The notes: generated by a model from the letters alone, not told the origin. A DNA stretch of 46,901 nucleotides from an uncultured Bacilli bacterium (GCA_934101185.1 CAKOQD010000005.1:1-46901), one strand, 5' to 3'; numbered from the stretch's first letter, positions 17,502 through 25,826 are shown. Translations and numbers: made by a program.

Positions 17502-18683
17502 CTATTTAAAAATTTTTGCATATTTTATTGTTAAGTATTTTTTTAAGCTAACACGCTTTATTTTCTTTTTAATTCTCCTAAACTTTCTTTGAAAGATATT
17601 AGTAGTTTTAAAAATAGGTTTTTCATTAACTCCATCGAAATAATTATCTTTAATTAATTGATCAAAAGTTACAAAATTTTTACAATTTGCTTTTTCAATA
17701 TGTAAATTATTAATTGAAAACTTATTTCTATAATTTCTTAATTCTTTCTTATTAGCCTTAATTTGTTCCAACCTATTTGCTTCTTTTTTCCATAGTTTCC
17801 TATATACTTTTTTTATGTCTCTAAAGTTATCATTTTTTGTAACTAACTCTATTGTATTCGATTTTCTATTGTTATAAATAGGATATTCTTTAAAACTATA
17901 GTTATCTTTAGAAAACTCAATTTTTAATAGTATCCCTTCATCTGTGCCACTTTGCGCTCTTTGAAAATCAGTATCAAATATAAAGTTTCCAAGCGAATAA
18001 AATATTGTTTTATTTTTTATTTTTTCATATCCTTGAACTGTATGTGGATGATGTGCAACTATTATATCCGCACCATATGTCAAGAATTTTTTTATTTTTT
18101 TTCTTGTATATGGCATTGGTGTATTTAAAAACTCATCACCACCATGATAAACTAATACAACATAATCAACTTTTTCCTTCAATTTTTTAATTTTTTTCTT
18201 AATTAATTTTTTATGTTTTTCATGTGCTGTTCCAAGAGCATTTTCAGTTGCAATAAAATAATCTTTATATTGAAACGCTAAAATTCCAACTTTAATCTCA
18301 TCACCTAGAATTACATAGTCGGTAGCTTCATTTTCGTTGCGTCCAGCACCAATAGTTTTTAAATTTTCCTTTTCAGTATATTCTAAACTATCTAATAAAC
18401 CTTTTTTACCAAAATCCATCATATGATTATTAGCTAAACTTAAAATAGGATTTTTAATGTGCTTTTTTACGAATTGGAGTGCTGTTGGATTCGATTTGTG
18501 AGCTAGCGCATCCTTTTCAGTTATCTCACTCATTGTGATAGGTGATTCAAAGTTTATGACATTAAAATCATTTGACTCAAAAAAGTCATATATTCTTTTG
18601 TCTATTTTTTCTGGTCTATCACAAATATTTTTTGTATATTCACTAAAGGCAACGTCACCAGTAAAACCAATAATAGTTTTCAT
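17502..18683 (-). CDS. CapA/PgsA-family metallophosphatase-like protein
   Basis: A 393-residue member of the CapA family (capsule synthesis, poly-gamma-glutamate type), related to metallophosphatases: FTGDVAFS near the start, VINFESPIT, LSLANNHMMDFG, LVYHGGDEF, GADIIVAHHPHTVQG and FYSLGNFIFD carry the metal-ligand Asp, Asn, His and Glu residues. Classical CapA/PgsA has an N-terminal membrane anchor; this protein begins directly with the catalytic strand, so it appears cytoplasmic. The last 100 residues are very basic. In poly-gamma-glutamate systems CapA works with the Mur-ligase-like CapB, and here it directly precedes a Mur ligase gene, but capC and a true capB are absent. GGAGGG supports the start. 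Confidence 0.88.
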   Translation of the reverse strand: MKTIIGFTGDVAFSEYTKNICDRPEKIDKRIYDFFESNDFNVINFESPITMSEITEKDALAHKSNPTALQFVKKHIKNPILSLANNHMMDFGKKGLLDSLEYTEKENLKTIGAGRNENEATDYVILGDEIKVGILAFQYKDYFIATENALGTAHEKHKKLIKKKIKKLKEKVDYVVLVYHGGDEFLNTPMPYTRKKIKKFLTYGADIIVAHHPHTVQGYEKIKNKTIFYSLGNFIFDTDFQRAQSGTDEGILLKIEFSKDNYSFKEYPIYNNRKSNTIELVTKNDNFRDIKKVYRKLWKKEANRLEQIKANKKELRNYRNKFSINNLHIEKANCKNFVTFDQLIKDNYFDGVNEKPIFKTTNIFQRKFRRIKKKIKRVSLKKYLTIKYAKIFK

Positions 18684-18684
18684 A

Positions 18685-19797
18685 TTATTTTCCCTCCATC
18701 ATTTTATTTTTTTCTTCTTGCTCATGTTTTACCAATTGATACATTTTGTCATAATAATTTCTATATCCTTTTTTTGTAAATGTTTGAATAGTGACACATT
18801 GTGGTCTGGCATTGCCTTCGACCAAAACCCAACCATCATCAGTAAGTGCCAAATCCCATCCAACACAATGCATTTCTTCAATTTCACTTGATAAATTCAT
18901 AACCATTTCTGTTAATTCATCCCATCTTGGAATTTTGAATCCTTTGAATTTAATATTAGAATCAGGGTGCCTTTCTAATAAATCACCTTTCCAATCTACA
19001 CCATCACTAATTATCACACCAGTGTCATGATCAATTAATGCTCCAAGTCCTGCTGCCCCCATGTTATCAACCTCATATTTTCCTTGACCGGTTCTTAAAA
19101 AAGCCCATAAGATTGAGACATCATCTTTATATTGGAATGTAACTACTCTTATTGTATTAACTGATCTTTCATGAAAACATCCAAGTTTATCTGATTGTTT
19201 AATTAATTCTTCCGCAACATATGGAGCACGTTCTAAAGTATAATTAAATAGTTCAGCATCATTTTTAAAATCTTTTTTATTAATAATTTCTATTCCTTCG
19301 CCACTATGACCCGAAAATGGTTTAAGAATAAATCTATCTTTATCTTTTATAAAATTATCAAATTTATATTTACCCTTTTCAGTTCTTACACAAATCATAT
19401 CTCTTTTGTAATACTTATTAAATACTTGATAAGATAAATTTTTATTATCAAAGACTTTTCTGAACCTTTTCATATTAATAACTGAGTAATATCTTTGAGT
19501 AAGTTGTCTAGTCATAAAAGTATCTCTCATGTCATAAGGAACATCCGAAAAACCATATAGGTAATATTCATTTGCTCTTATGCAATATATATATCTGTAA
19601 ACAACAAGTTTTCTATACATTTGTTTTCTTTTATTTTTTGTTATATTACTATCTTCAAAATTATCAAGTGCTTCATTAGTCTCTTCTTTTATTTTTTGAT
19701 ATTTGTTAGCAACACTAAATAAAAATGCTAGTAAAATATACATCCACCAGATACTATTTTCATGTTTTTCATATATTTTTCTTAATTTATTTCTCAT
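18685..19797 (-). CDS. Sugar-transfer-associated ATP-grasp protein (copy 1)
   Basis: A 370-residue ATP-grasp ligase of the sugar-transfer-associated type. Seen are RFILKPFSGHSGEGIEII (nucleotide-binding lysine and glycine loop), VAEELIKQ, NTIRVVTF, VDNMGAAGLGALIDHDTGVI, HPDSNIKFKGFKIPRWDEL, and the metal-binding end WDLALTDDGWVLVEGNARP. The family joins a carboxylate to an amine (or similar) using ATP and is often found beside cell-surface sugar genes. The N-terminal 30 residues are amphipathic (WWMYILLAFLFSV) and may tether it to the membrane. AAGGAGG precedes the ATG. Substrate unknown. Confidence 0.83.
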   Translation of the reverse strand: MRNKLRKIYEKHENSIWWMYILLAFLFSVANKYQKIKEETNEALDNFEDSNITKNKRKQMYRKLVVYRYIYCIRANEYYLYGFSDVPYDMRDTFMTRQLTQRYYSVINMKRFRKVFDNKNLSYQVFNKYYKRDMICVRTEKGKYKFDNFIKDKDRFILKPFSGHSGEGIEIINKKDFKNDAELFNYTLERAPYVAEELIKQSDKLGCFHERSVNTIRVVTFQYKDDVSILWAFLRTGQGKYEVDNMGAAGLGALIDHDTGVIISDGVDWKGDLLERHPDSNIKFKGFKIPRWDELTEMVMNLSSEIEEMHCVGWDLALTDDGWVLVEGNARPQCVTIQTFTKKGYRNYYDKMYQLVKHEQEEKNKMMEGK

Positions 19798-19810
19798 TAA
19801 AATACCTCCT

Positions 19811-20872
19811 TTATTTTTTTATTATATTATGCGCTTTATAGAAATTACCGAGTTTTTCATTTCTTTGTCCGCCCCATAATTGAATTATGTTTACACCAGA
19901 TGAAGTATTTGCTTCAATAACATATGGTCCATCATCAGTTAAAAGTATATCCCACGCCACAAAATATAAATATGGAAACTTTTCCATTAAATTAACAAAC
20001 TCTTTTTTTATTTCATTCCATTTTTCTATCTTTATTCCTTTAATTTGATTATTAGAATCTGGATGTTTTTCATAATTGCAAATTCTTTGAATAGATTTAG
20101 CGCTTGATAAAATGCCTGTTTCAATATCAATTAAAGCAACTAACCCTCCGCGTGAACCATTATCAACTGGAATAGTTTCTTTAGTTCCTATTCTTTGTAC
20201 TGCATATAAAACTTCGCATTTATTAGTTTCTGGATTTCTAACTGTAATTAATCTAATTGTATTAGTAGTCTTATTGTATATTTTATCAAGCATGTTAGAT
20301 TGTCTTATGCATGTAGAAATAAAATAATTATCTCTATTCTTTAAAAATGATAAAAATTCATTTTCAGTAGTTTCATTGTAATCAATTAATAACTTATTCT
20401 CATCATATCCTAATCTATAAACTCCAATACCTTTGCCAATATTGATAGGTTTTATATATAAATCTTTTTTATCTTTTAACATTTCAATTATATCATGATA
20501 ATCATTAATTTTATTATTACTGGAATAAACTACTCCGCGTTTCTTTATACACAATGTTTCTGGAACTGATATATATTGTTTTAATAAATCTGAACACACA
20601 AGTTTATTGTTTAATATGAAATTGTATGGTTCATTTATATATCTCGATTTATACCAATCAAATTCTGATAAGTAATTTTTTTTGTTTTTTTTATTTAAAT
20701 TATATAAAACAATTTGATCAGGCATAAAACCTCCATTTATTGCATAATATATTCTTTTAAAAATAGAAACGTTTTTAAAATGGCATGGCCCAAACAATAT
20801 CTTTATAACCCAAATAGCACTAAGTTTAATAAACTTAGTTAACTTATCATATACTTTTTTGCCTGTATTCAT
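19811..20872 (-). CDS. Sugar-transfer-associated ATP-grasp protein (copy 2)
   Basis: A 353-residue relative of the next gene: LYIKPINIGKGIGVYRL (nucleotide loop), TTNTIRLITVRN, VDNGSRGGLVALIDIETGIL, HPDSNNQIKGIKIEKWNEI and WDILLTDDGPYVIEANTSSG. The two copies share the fold but are clearly diverged, so they probably act on different substrates. GAGGAA lies upstream of the ATG. The gene begins three bases after xseB and is the first of the surface-polymer genes in the operon. Confidence 0.83.
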   Translation of the reverse strand: MNTGKKVYDKLTKFIKLSAIWVIKILFGPCHFKNVSIFKRIYYAINGGFMPDQIVLYNLNKKNKKNYLSEFDWYKSRYINEPYNFILNNKLVCSDLLKQYISVPETLCIKKRGVVYSSNNKINDYHDIIEMLKDKKDLYIKPINIGKGIGVYRLGYDENKLLIDYNETTENEFLSFLKNRDNYFISTCIRQSNMLDKIYNKTTNTIRLITVRNPETNKCEVLYAVQRIGTKETIPVDNGSRGGLVALIDIETGILSSAKSIQRICNYEKHPDSNNQIKGIKIEKWNEIKKEFVNLMEKFPYLYFVAWDILLTDDGPYVIEANTSSGVNIIQLWGGQRNEKLGNFYKAHNIIKK

Positions 20873-20875
20873 ATT

Positions 20876-21091
20876 TTATTCCTCAACTTTAAAGTCTTCA
20901 ATACTATCATTATTGACTACTTTATTTATTGTCTCATTAGCACTTTCTAATATCTTATTACAATCATTAGCAAGCAACATTGCCTCATTAAACTTAGCAA
21001 TAGCATCATTAAGAGGAACTCCTCCACTTTCTAATTCTTTAACAATACTTTCTAATTTCTCTAACTTTTCTTCAAAACTTAATTCTTTCAT
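20876..21091 (-). CDS. xseB: Exodeoxyribonuclease VII small subunit
   Basis: A 71-residue helical protein with the family signature FEEKLEKLESIVKELESG and PLNDAIAKFNEAMLLA. Several small subunits assemble on one XseA to form exonuclease VII, which degrades single-stranded DNA from both ends. The start overlaps the xseA stop by four bases (ATGA), the usual coupling. Confidence 0.93.
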   Translation of the reverse strand: MKELSFEEKLEKLESIVKELESGGVPLNDAIAKFNEAMLLANDCNKILESANETINKVVNNDSIEDFKVEE

Positions 21092-22290
21092 ATACTCTCC
21101 TCCACTTTTACTACTTTAGAGGTAATAATACCATCTACTAAGTCAGTAGTAATTATATCATTTTCACCTACACTATTTATACTAGTAATAACTTTATCTT
21201 TACTTTTTGTAATAGAATATCCTCTTTTAATAGTGTTAATAGGATTTAATGCATCTAACTTATTTAATATATTTATAAATCTATTGTTCTTATCATTAAG
21301 ATTTCTTTTTATATAAATATTTAACTTATCTACTAAATTATCTAGTTTTTGAGATTTAATTTCATACATATTCTTAGGATTTTTTAATACATAAGAGTTA
21401 ATAAGACTATTAAGTCTACTCTTTTTTACATCAATAATATTTTCCATAGACTTACTAGCTCTAATTTCTAATTGCTTTATATAATTAATTAAATCTATTG
21501 TATTAGGAACAGATAACTCTGCTGCTGCAGTTGGAGTTGGTGCTCTTAAATCACTAACAAAGTCACTAATAGTAAAATCTATTTCATGACCAACTGCACT
21601 AATGATTGGAATATTACTTTTAAATATTGCATCAGCCACCACTTCTTCATTAAAAGCCCATAAGTCTTCGATTGAACCGCCACCACGACCTAAAATAATA
21701 AGATCTAAGTTATAATTATTTGCACGTTCTAAGTTTTTCACTATATCATCTTTAGCATTTTCACCCTGTACTAATGATGGGAATATATAAAGTTCTACTA
21801 ATTTATATCTACGATTAATCGTAGTGATTATATCCCTAATTGCTGCTCCAGTCGGAGCAGTAATAATACCAATTCTTTTAGGAAACTTAGGTATAGGTTT
21901 TTTATACATATCATCAAAATAACCTTTATCCCCAAGTTTTTTCTTTAAATGCTCAAACTCTAAATAAAGATTACCTACTCCATCCTCAAGCATTTCCTCA
22001 ACATATATTTGATAATTACCACTTGCTTCATAACAACTAATTCTACCTACTACTAAAACTTTTGAACCATCAACAGGCTTAAAATTAATTTTTGAGGCAT
22101 TACCTCTAAACATAACAGCAAGTATTCTTGAAGATTCATCTTTAATAGTAAAATATAAATGTCCTGATGAATGATTCTTAAAATTAGATATTTCCCCTTT
22201 TAAATAAACAACACTTAAATTAGAATCATTATCCATCTTATATTTAATATATTTATTAATTTGAGTAACAGTTAAATACTTATCATTCAT
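21088..22290 (-). CDS. xseA: Exodeoxyribonuclease VII large subunit
   Basis: A 400-residue protein with an N-terminal OB-fold (YLTVTQINKYIKYKMD, VYLKGEISNFKNHSSGHLYFTIKD), the catalytic core with PTGAAIRDI, ILGRGGGSIEDLWAFNEE and SAVGHEIDFTISDFV, a central coiled coil and a short C-terminal strand (INTIKRGYSITK). It forms the nuclease with XseB. It overlaps the nusB stop by eight bases. It is slightly shorter than the usual 430-450 residues but complete in motifs. Confidence 0.95.
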   Translation of the reverse strand: MNDKYLTVTQINKYIKYKMDNDSNLSVVYLKGEISNFKNHSSGHLYFTIKDESSRILAVMFRGNASKINFKPVDGSKVLVVGRISCYEASGNYQIYVEEMLEDGVGNLYLEFEHLKKKLGDKGYFDDMYKKPIPKFPKRIGIITAPTGAAIRDIITTINRRYKLVELYIFPSLVQGENAKDDIVKNLERANNYNLDLIILGRGGGSIEDLWAFNEEVVADAIFKSNIPIISAVGHEIDFTISDFVSDLRAPTPTAAAELSVPNTIDLINYIKQLEIRASKSMENIIDVKKSRLNSLINSYVLKNPKNMYEIKSQKLDNLVDKLNIYIKRNLNDKNNRFINILNKLDALNPINTIKRGYSITKSKDKVITSINSVGENDIITTDLVDGIITSKVVKVEESI

Positions 22291-22690
22291 TTTCTATTTC
22301 TCCATGAAGAACACTATCTAAAACACCATTAATCATCTTTATAACTTTATCATCAGAATACTTCTTAGCAAGTTCTACAGCTTCATTAATACAAACAATA
22401 TTCGGAGTATCTGTATACATAAGCTCATATATACCAAGGCATATAATAGCTTTATCTACTTTGCCCAATCTATCAATAGTCCAATCTTTTAAATACTTAT
22501 TAGCAAGACTGACTAATTCATCATTTTTAGATATTATTCCTTTTATAGTACCATTTACAAAATCATTTGATTCTTCAAGTTGTTCTTTAATCAAACTATC
22601 TATATCATACGAAATATTACCATTTTCATAAATATATATTTGATATAGCACTTTAATAATAATTTCCCTTAATTCACTACGATTTTTCAT
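22283..22690 (-). CDS. nusB: Transcription antitermination factor NusB
   Basis: A 135-residue all-helical protein: REIIIKVLYQIYI, WTIDRLGKVDKAIICLGIYEL and VCINEAVELAKKYSDDKVIKMINGVLDSV are the typical NusB segments. NusB with NusE (S10) binds boxA RNA and keeps RNA polymerase going through rRNA operons. The frame extends upstream to 22750, but the ATG at 22690 with GGAGG in front is preferred. A near-consensus promoter at 22710-22738 starts the long operon nusB-xseA-xseB plus the polymer genes. Confidence 0.93.
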   Translation of the reverse strand: MKNRSELREIIIKVLYQIYIYENGNISYDIDSLIKEQLEESNDFVNGTIKGIISKNDELVSLANKYLKDWTIDRLGKVDKAIICLGIYELMYTDTPNIVCINEAVELAKKYSDDKVIKMINGVLDSVLHGEIENE

Positions 22691-22709
22691 AAAACTTCCT
22701 CCATGTATA

Positions 22710-22738
22710 ATTATATATAAAAAAATGAATAAAGTAAA
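22710..22738 (-). promoter_or_regulatory. Sigma-A promoter of the nusB operon
   Basis: Minus strand: TTTACT (22733-22738), 17 bases, TATAAT (22710-22715), about 20 bases before the nusB ATG; the ribosome binding site follows directly. It lies immediately downstream of the small-RNA terminator. Confidence 0.8.
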
Positions 22739-22748
22739 TAATAAACAC

Positions 22749-22910
22749 AAAAAAACCAGGGCTACACTGGACGAAAAACCTGTTTATTTACAGGTGGGTA
22801 TCATAGATTATTCTTTAGGATCTTTATCGACGATAAATATTCAACACCGAATAATATTTTGACTCCCTTATCGTTGCTTGTACGGTTTTTACAATTCTGT
22901 ATCCTCTGGT
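22749..22910 (-). ncRNA. Structured small RNA of about 162 nt, candidate 6S RNA
   Basis: A free-standing RNA unit with its own promoter (22917-22945) and a T7 end. It folds as one long rod: the ends CCAG-A-GG-A-TACA and TGTA-G-CC-CTGG pair, then AAAAACC pairs with GGTTTTT; next comes an open bubble of 16 and 15 nt (GTACAAGCAACGATAA opposite ACCTGTAAATAAACA); beyond it GGGAGTC/GATACCC and ATTATTC/GAATAAT pair, and the apical hairpin is TTTATCGTCGATAAA. A terminal stem, a large nearly symmetric central bubble and an upper arm are the hallmark of 6S RNA, which mimics an open promoter and sequesters sigma-A RNA polymerase. The bubble also holds a possible hairpin ACCTGT/ACAGGT, as known for 6S RNAs. 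No coding frame is present. The pairing was worked out by eye. Confidence 0.65.
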
Positions 22911-22916
22911 AATACT

Positions 22917-22945
22917 AATATATCATATTAATGATAAGAAGTAAA
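22917..22945 (-). promoter_or_regulatory. Sigma-A promoter of the candidate 6S RNA
   Basis: Minus strand: TTTACT (22940-22945), a 17-base spacer and TATATT (22917-22922). The start site would be about seven bases on, right at the first paired base of the RNA. Confidence 0.75.
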
Positions 22946-22952
22946 TAACATA

Positions 22953-22980
22953 GAAAAAACTTTACACCGTTGTGTAAAGT
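22953..22980 (-). terminator. Intrinsic terminator of the hisS-thiolase operon
   Basis: ACTTTACAC and GTGTAAAGT (22959-22967, 22972-22980) form a 9-pair stem with loop CGTT (plus strand) and a minus-strand T-run. It separates the operon from the small-RNA promoter. Confidence 0.85.
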
Positions 22981-23774
22981 TAATACTCATCCATAAAAGA
23001 AACCTTTTTATCTTTAGTTTTATATCCTAAAATAGCATCTAAGTTAACATTAGAACTACTTCTTAAAATATGTATATCTACATTCTTATCAACTTTTCTT
23101 AAGTTACTTATTAACTCTTTTATTTCATGTCTTTTTCCAATATGTTTTTTAGTTATTGTACATGCACAATCTAGAAATGATAATTCGCAATAATTCTTCC
23201 ATGATATAATATCACTTTCTTTGACGTAATAAAGCGGTCTAATAAGCTCCATATCAGAAAAATTAGTACTCTTTAGCTTAGGCATCATTGCCTTATATTC
23301 ACCGGCATAAATAATATTAAGTAAAATAGTTTCAATAGCATCATCAAAGTGATGTCCAAGTGCTATTTTATTACATCCTAATTCTTTAGCTTTTGCATAT
23401 AAAAAACCTCTTCTTTTTCTAGCACATAAGTAACACATAGATGCAGAATCTTTTATCTCATTAAAAATATTACTATCATATATAGTAGCATCAATTTCTA
23501 ATTTTTTTAAGTTTTCTTTAATTAAATCAAGATTTTTCTTTTCATAACCAGGATCCATTACAATAAACTCTAAATCAAAATTGTATTTACTATGTTTTTT
23601 TAGTTCTTGCATACATTTTGCAAGAAGAAAAGAGTCTTTTCCTCCGGATATACAAACAGCAATTTTATCACCATCCGATACCATTTCAAACTCTTTTACT
23701 CCATGTAAGAATCTTCCAAATATTTTACTTTTATATTTTTTAATTATGCTTCTTTCAATATCTTTTACATCCAT
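22980..23774 (-). CDS. tRNA thiolation PP-loop ATPase, TtcA family
   Basis: A 264-residue N-type ATP pyrophosphatase with PP-loop SGGKDSFLLAK at about 44-54, the Cys pair CYLCARKRRG at about 118 that matches the TtcA motif CxxCxRxRRG, LGHHFDDAIETILLN, and a third cysteine region FLDCACT near 200. TtcA enzymes carry an iron-sulfur cluster held by these cysteines and put sulfur on C32 of some tRNAs. Orthology to TtcA itself rather than a related thiolase is likely but not certain. The start shares one base with the hisS stop, so the two tRNA-related genes are coupled. Confidence 0.85.
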   Translation of the reverse strand: MDVKDIERSIIKKYKSKIFGRFLHGVKEFEMVSDGDKIAVCISGGKDSFLLAKCMQELKKHSKYNFDLEFIVMDPGYEKKNLDLIKENLKKLEIDATIYDSNIFNEIKDSASMCYLCARKRRGFLYAKAKELGCNKIALGHHFDDAIETILLNIIYAGEYKAMMPKLKSTNFSDMELIRPLYYVKESDIISWKNYCELSFLDCACTITKKHIGKRHEIKELISNLRKVDKNVDIHILRSSSNVNLDAILGYKTKDKKVSFMDEY

Positions 23775-25102
23775 TATTTATCACAATCACATTCATGATC
23801 ATGAGAACATCCACAGTCACATAAATCTTCATTATCCATTAATGAATCAAATAAATAAGTTATTATCATCTCATTAGCAACTTGTTCTTCTTCTTTAGTT
23901 TGCATATTTCTAACAGTTAAATAGTCTTCTTCTAATTCTTTTTCCCCAATTATAATAGCAAACTTAGCATTTAGTCTTTCAGCTTGTTTAAAGTTAGACT
24001 TAATACTACGATTTAAATAATCAATATCAGATTTTATACCAAGTATTCTAAGAGCACTAAGTAATGCAAATGAGAATTCTTTTTGTTCATCACCCATAGG
24101 CATAATATAGCAATCAATAGAGTCGTCATCTGTTAAAGAGATTTCTTCAAATTCAAGAGCGGTAAGTAGACGTTCTATTCCAATAGCAAAACCTACTCCT
24201 GGTGTATCTGGTCCGCCAAGTGTTTTAACTAAATTATCATATCTTCCTCCACCACACATAACATTTTGACTACCAAATCCTTCGACAGAAGCTTCTATTT
24301 CAAATACAGTATGAGTATAATAATCAAGTCCTCTTACTATGCTTGTATCAATATTATATTCTATTTCTAAAGCATCAAGATATTTTAATACTTTATCAAA
24401 ATGCTTTTTACTAGATTCATTTAAATAATCAATAGTTTTAGGTACATTTTTTAATACTTCATTATCTCCATCTACTTTACAATCAAGTATTCTAAGAGGA
24501 TTTTTTTCAAATCTTTTCTTACAATCATCACATAAAGAATCAATATGAGGTCTTAAATAATCAAGTAAAGCATTACGATAAAGTTCACGTGATTCATTGT
24601 CTCCTAGTGTATTAATATTTACTTTTATTCCTTGAAGTCCTAGCATATTAAATAATGTAGTTGCTACACTAATTACTTCAGCATCTAACATTGGATCATT
24701 ACTACCTAATGCTTCAATACCAAATTGTTGGAATTCTCTATATCTTCCTGATTGAGGTCTTTCGTAACGATACATTGGTCCAAAGTACCAAAACTTTTTA
24801 GGTATGCTTGCATCATTTGACATCTTATTTTCAATAAAACTTCTTATAACTCCTGCTGTACCTTCTGGACGAAGTGTCATATTACGATCTCCACGATCAA
24901 CAAAATCATATGTTTCTTTTGTTACTATATCAGTAGTATCTCCAACTCCTCTATGAAAAAGTTCTGAAGATTCAAAAAGTGGTGTTTTAATATATTCATA
25001 ATTAAACTTATCCATCAATTCTTCAATAAAGTTTCTTAGCGCTACTGTTTCTTTTCCTTTTTTTCCATATAAATCATATGTTCCTTTTGGTTTAGTTATC
25101 AT
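23774..25102 (-). CDS. hisS: Histidyl-tRNA synthetase with Cys/His-rich tail
   Basis: A class II synthetase: motif 1 region near the start (KPKGTYDLYG), RPEGTAGVIRSFIEN, motif 2 MYRYERPQSGRYREFQQFG, the histidine loop RGLDYYTHTVFE, motif 3 GVGFAIGIERLL, and the anticodon-binding domain from about 330. It charges tRNA-His. The frame opens at a GTG at 25111 directly against the SD; the ATG at 25102, eight bases after AGGAG, is the better start (442 residues). The last 15 residues read DLCDCGCSHDHECDCDK, an odd metal-binding-like tail not part of the usual enzyme. A terminator of the upstream gene lies 50 bases before; TTTATA and TAATAT upstream could be its promoter. Confidence 0.95.
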   Translation of the reverse strand: MITKPKGTYDLYGKKGKETVALRNFIEELMDKFNYEYIKTPLFESSELFHRGVGDTTDIVTKETYDFVDRGDRNMTLRPEGTAGVIRSFIENKMSNDASIPKKFWYFGPMYRYERPQSGRYREFQQFGIEALGSNDPMLDAEVISVATTLFNMLGLQGIKVNINTLGDNESRELYRNALLDYLRPHIDSLCDDCKKRFEKNPLRILDCKVDGDNEVLKNVPKTIDYLNESSKKHFDKVLKYLDALEIEYNIDTSIVRGLDYYTHTVFEIEASVEGFGSQNVMCGGGRYDNLVKTLGGPDTPGVGFAIGIERLLTALEFEEISLTDDDSIDCYIMPMGDEQKEFSFALLSALRILGIKSDIDYLNRSIKSNFKQAERLNAKFAIIIGEKELEEDYLTVRNMQTKEEEQVANEMIITYLFDSLMDNEDLCDCGCSHDHECDCDK

Positions 25103-25144
25103 TTTTATCACTCCTCTTATAATATATATTACAATATTTTTTAT

Positions 25145-25175
25145 AAAATATAAAGCAAGATTTTAATTTTCTTGC
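25145..25175 (-). terminator. Intrinsic terminator after the 25163-25630 gene
   Basis: GCAAGA and TCTTGC (25155-25160, 25170-25175) form the stem, followed on the minus strand by TTTATATTTT. Confidence 0.65.
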
Positions 25176-25630
25176 TTAATTTCTTTTTTCATTAACTTTT
25201 GATACTCTTCTTCATAATCATGAGTATTTGAAAGATACTGTTTATTATTTTCTACTGTTATTAATGTGTTGAACAATCCAAGTGCAGTAATAAAAGTACT
25301 TTTATAGCCCCATAATGATGGATTAGCATAATTTTTACCATTAATTTTTTTACTTACTTCAAAGAAGCCTTTAAGAATGTATGATAGTTTCTTATCATTA
25401 TCAACATCAAGTTCTAGAAGTCTATCTTCTACTGAAGAAATAAAAGTAATTAAAGGATACTTCTTATCTTCTCCATAAATACTATGGAATGTTTCTTCTG
25501 AGTATACAAATGGTTTAGTATTTTGATGATATACTAAGTAACTAATATTACCCATCATATCTTTTTGTTTTTCAGCATATATAAATTCTAAATCATTTCT
25601 ATTTATAATCATTTTCTTTATTGTCGACAT
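25163..25630 (-). CDS. Conserved-looking protein of unknown function
   Basis: A 155-residue soluble protein with mixed helix/strand character, no signal, no membrane helix and no motif I can name. Aromatic residues cluster at PSLWGYKSTFITALGLF near 115. The frame extends upstream through a hydrophobic stretch to 25696, but that part overlaps a tRNA terminator region; the ATG at 25630 with AGGGGATG ahead is preferred. It stands alone between the tRNA terminator and its own terminator. Its codon use is like that of its neighbours, so it is probably a real gene. Confidence 0.7.
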   Translation of the reverse strand: MSTIKKMIINRNDLEFIYAEKQKDMMGNISYLVYHQNTKPFVYSEETFHSIYGEDKKYPLITFISSVEDRLLELDVDNDKKLSYILKGFFEVSKKINGKNYANPSLWGYKSTFITALGLFNTLITVENNKQYLSNTHDYEEEYQKLMKKEIKQEN

Positions 25631-25702
25631 ACCATCATCCCCTAAGATGTAAATATTATATAATAAAAACAAAGAAAAGTAAAGAAAAACATACAAGACA
25701 AT

Positions 25703-25728
25703 AAAAAAACTAACTATTTCTAGTTAGT
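25703..25728 (-). terminator. Intrinsic terminator of the tRNA pair
   Basis: ACTAACTA (25709-25716), loop TTTC and TAGTTAGT (25721-25728), with seven T on the minus strand. Confidence 0.85.
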
Positions 25729-25738
25729 AATATTCATA

Positions 25739-25823
25739 TGGTGCGGGTAAAGGGACTTGAACCCCCATGGATCACTCCGCTAGATCCTAAGTCTAGTGCG
25801 TCTGCCAATTCCGCCATACCCGC
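25739..25823 (-). tRNA. tRNA-Leu (anticodon TAG)
   Basis: Minus strand: acceptor GCGGGTA pairs with TACCCGC, discriminator A and encoded CCA. The anticodon stem CTAGA/TCTAG holds loop CTTAGGA, anticodon TAG (CTA/CTN codons). The long variable arm and the T-loop GTTCAAGTC are present, as in tRNA-Leu. Length 85 nt including CCA. Confidence 0.95.
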
Positions 25824-25826
25824 GTA

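Noticed and set aside
17525..17545. Two TTAAG sequences near the start of the polymer cluster Mur gene that recall the CiaR box
   Set aside because: They lie inside the CapA coding region, with the wrong spacing and no -10 element at the fixed ten-base distance.
22749..22910. Alternative readings of the small RNA as tmRNA, SRP RNA or a T-box leader of nusB
   Set aside because: Too short and without the tRNA-like ends of tmRNA, no SRP GGAA-loop helix, no T-box motif; and nusB has its own promoter beyond the terminator.
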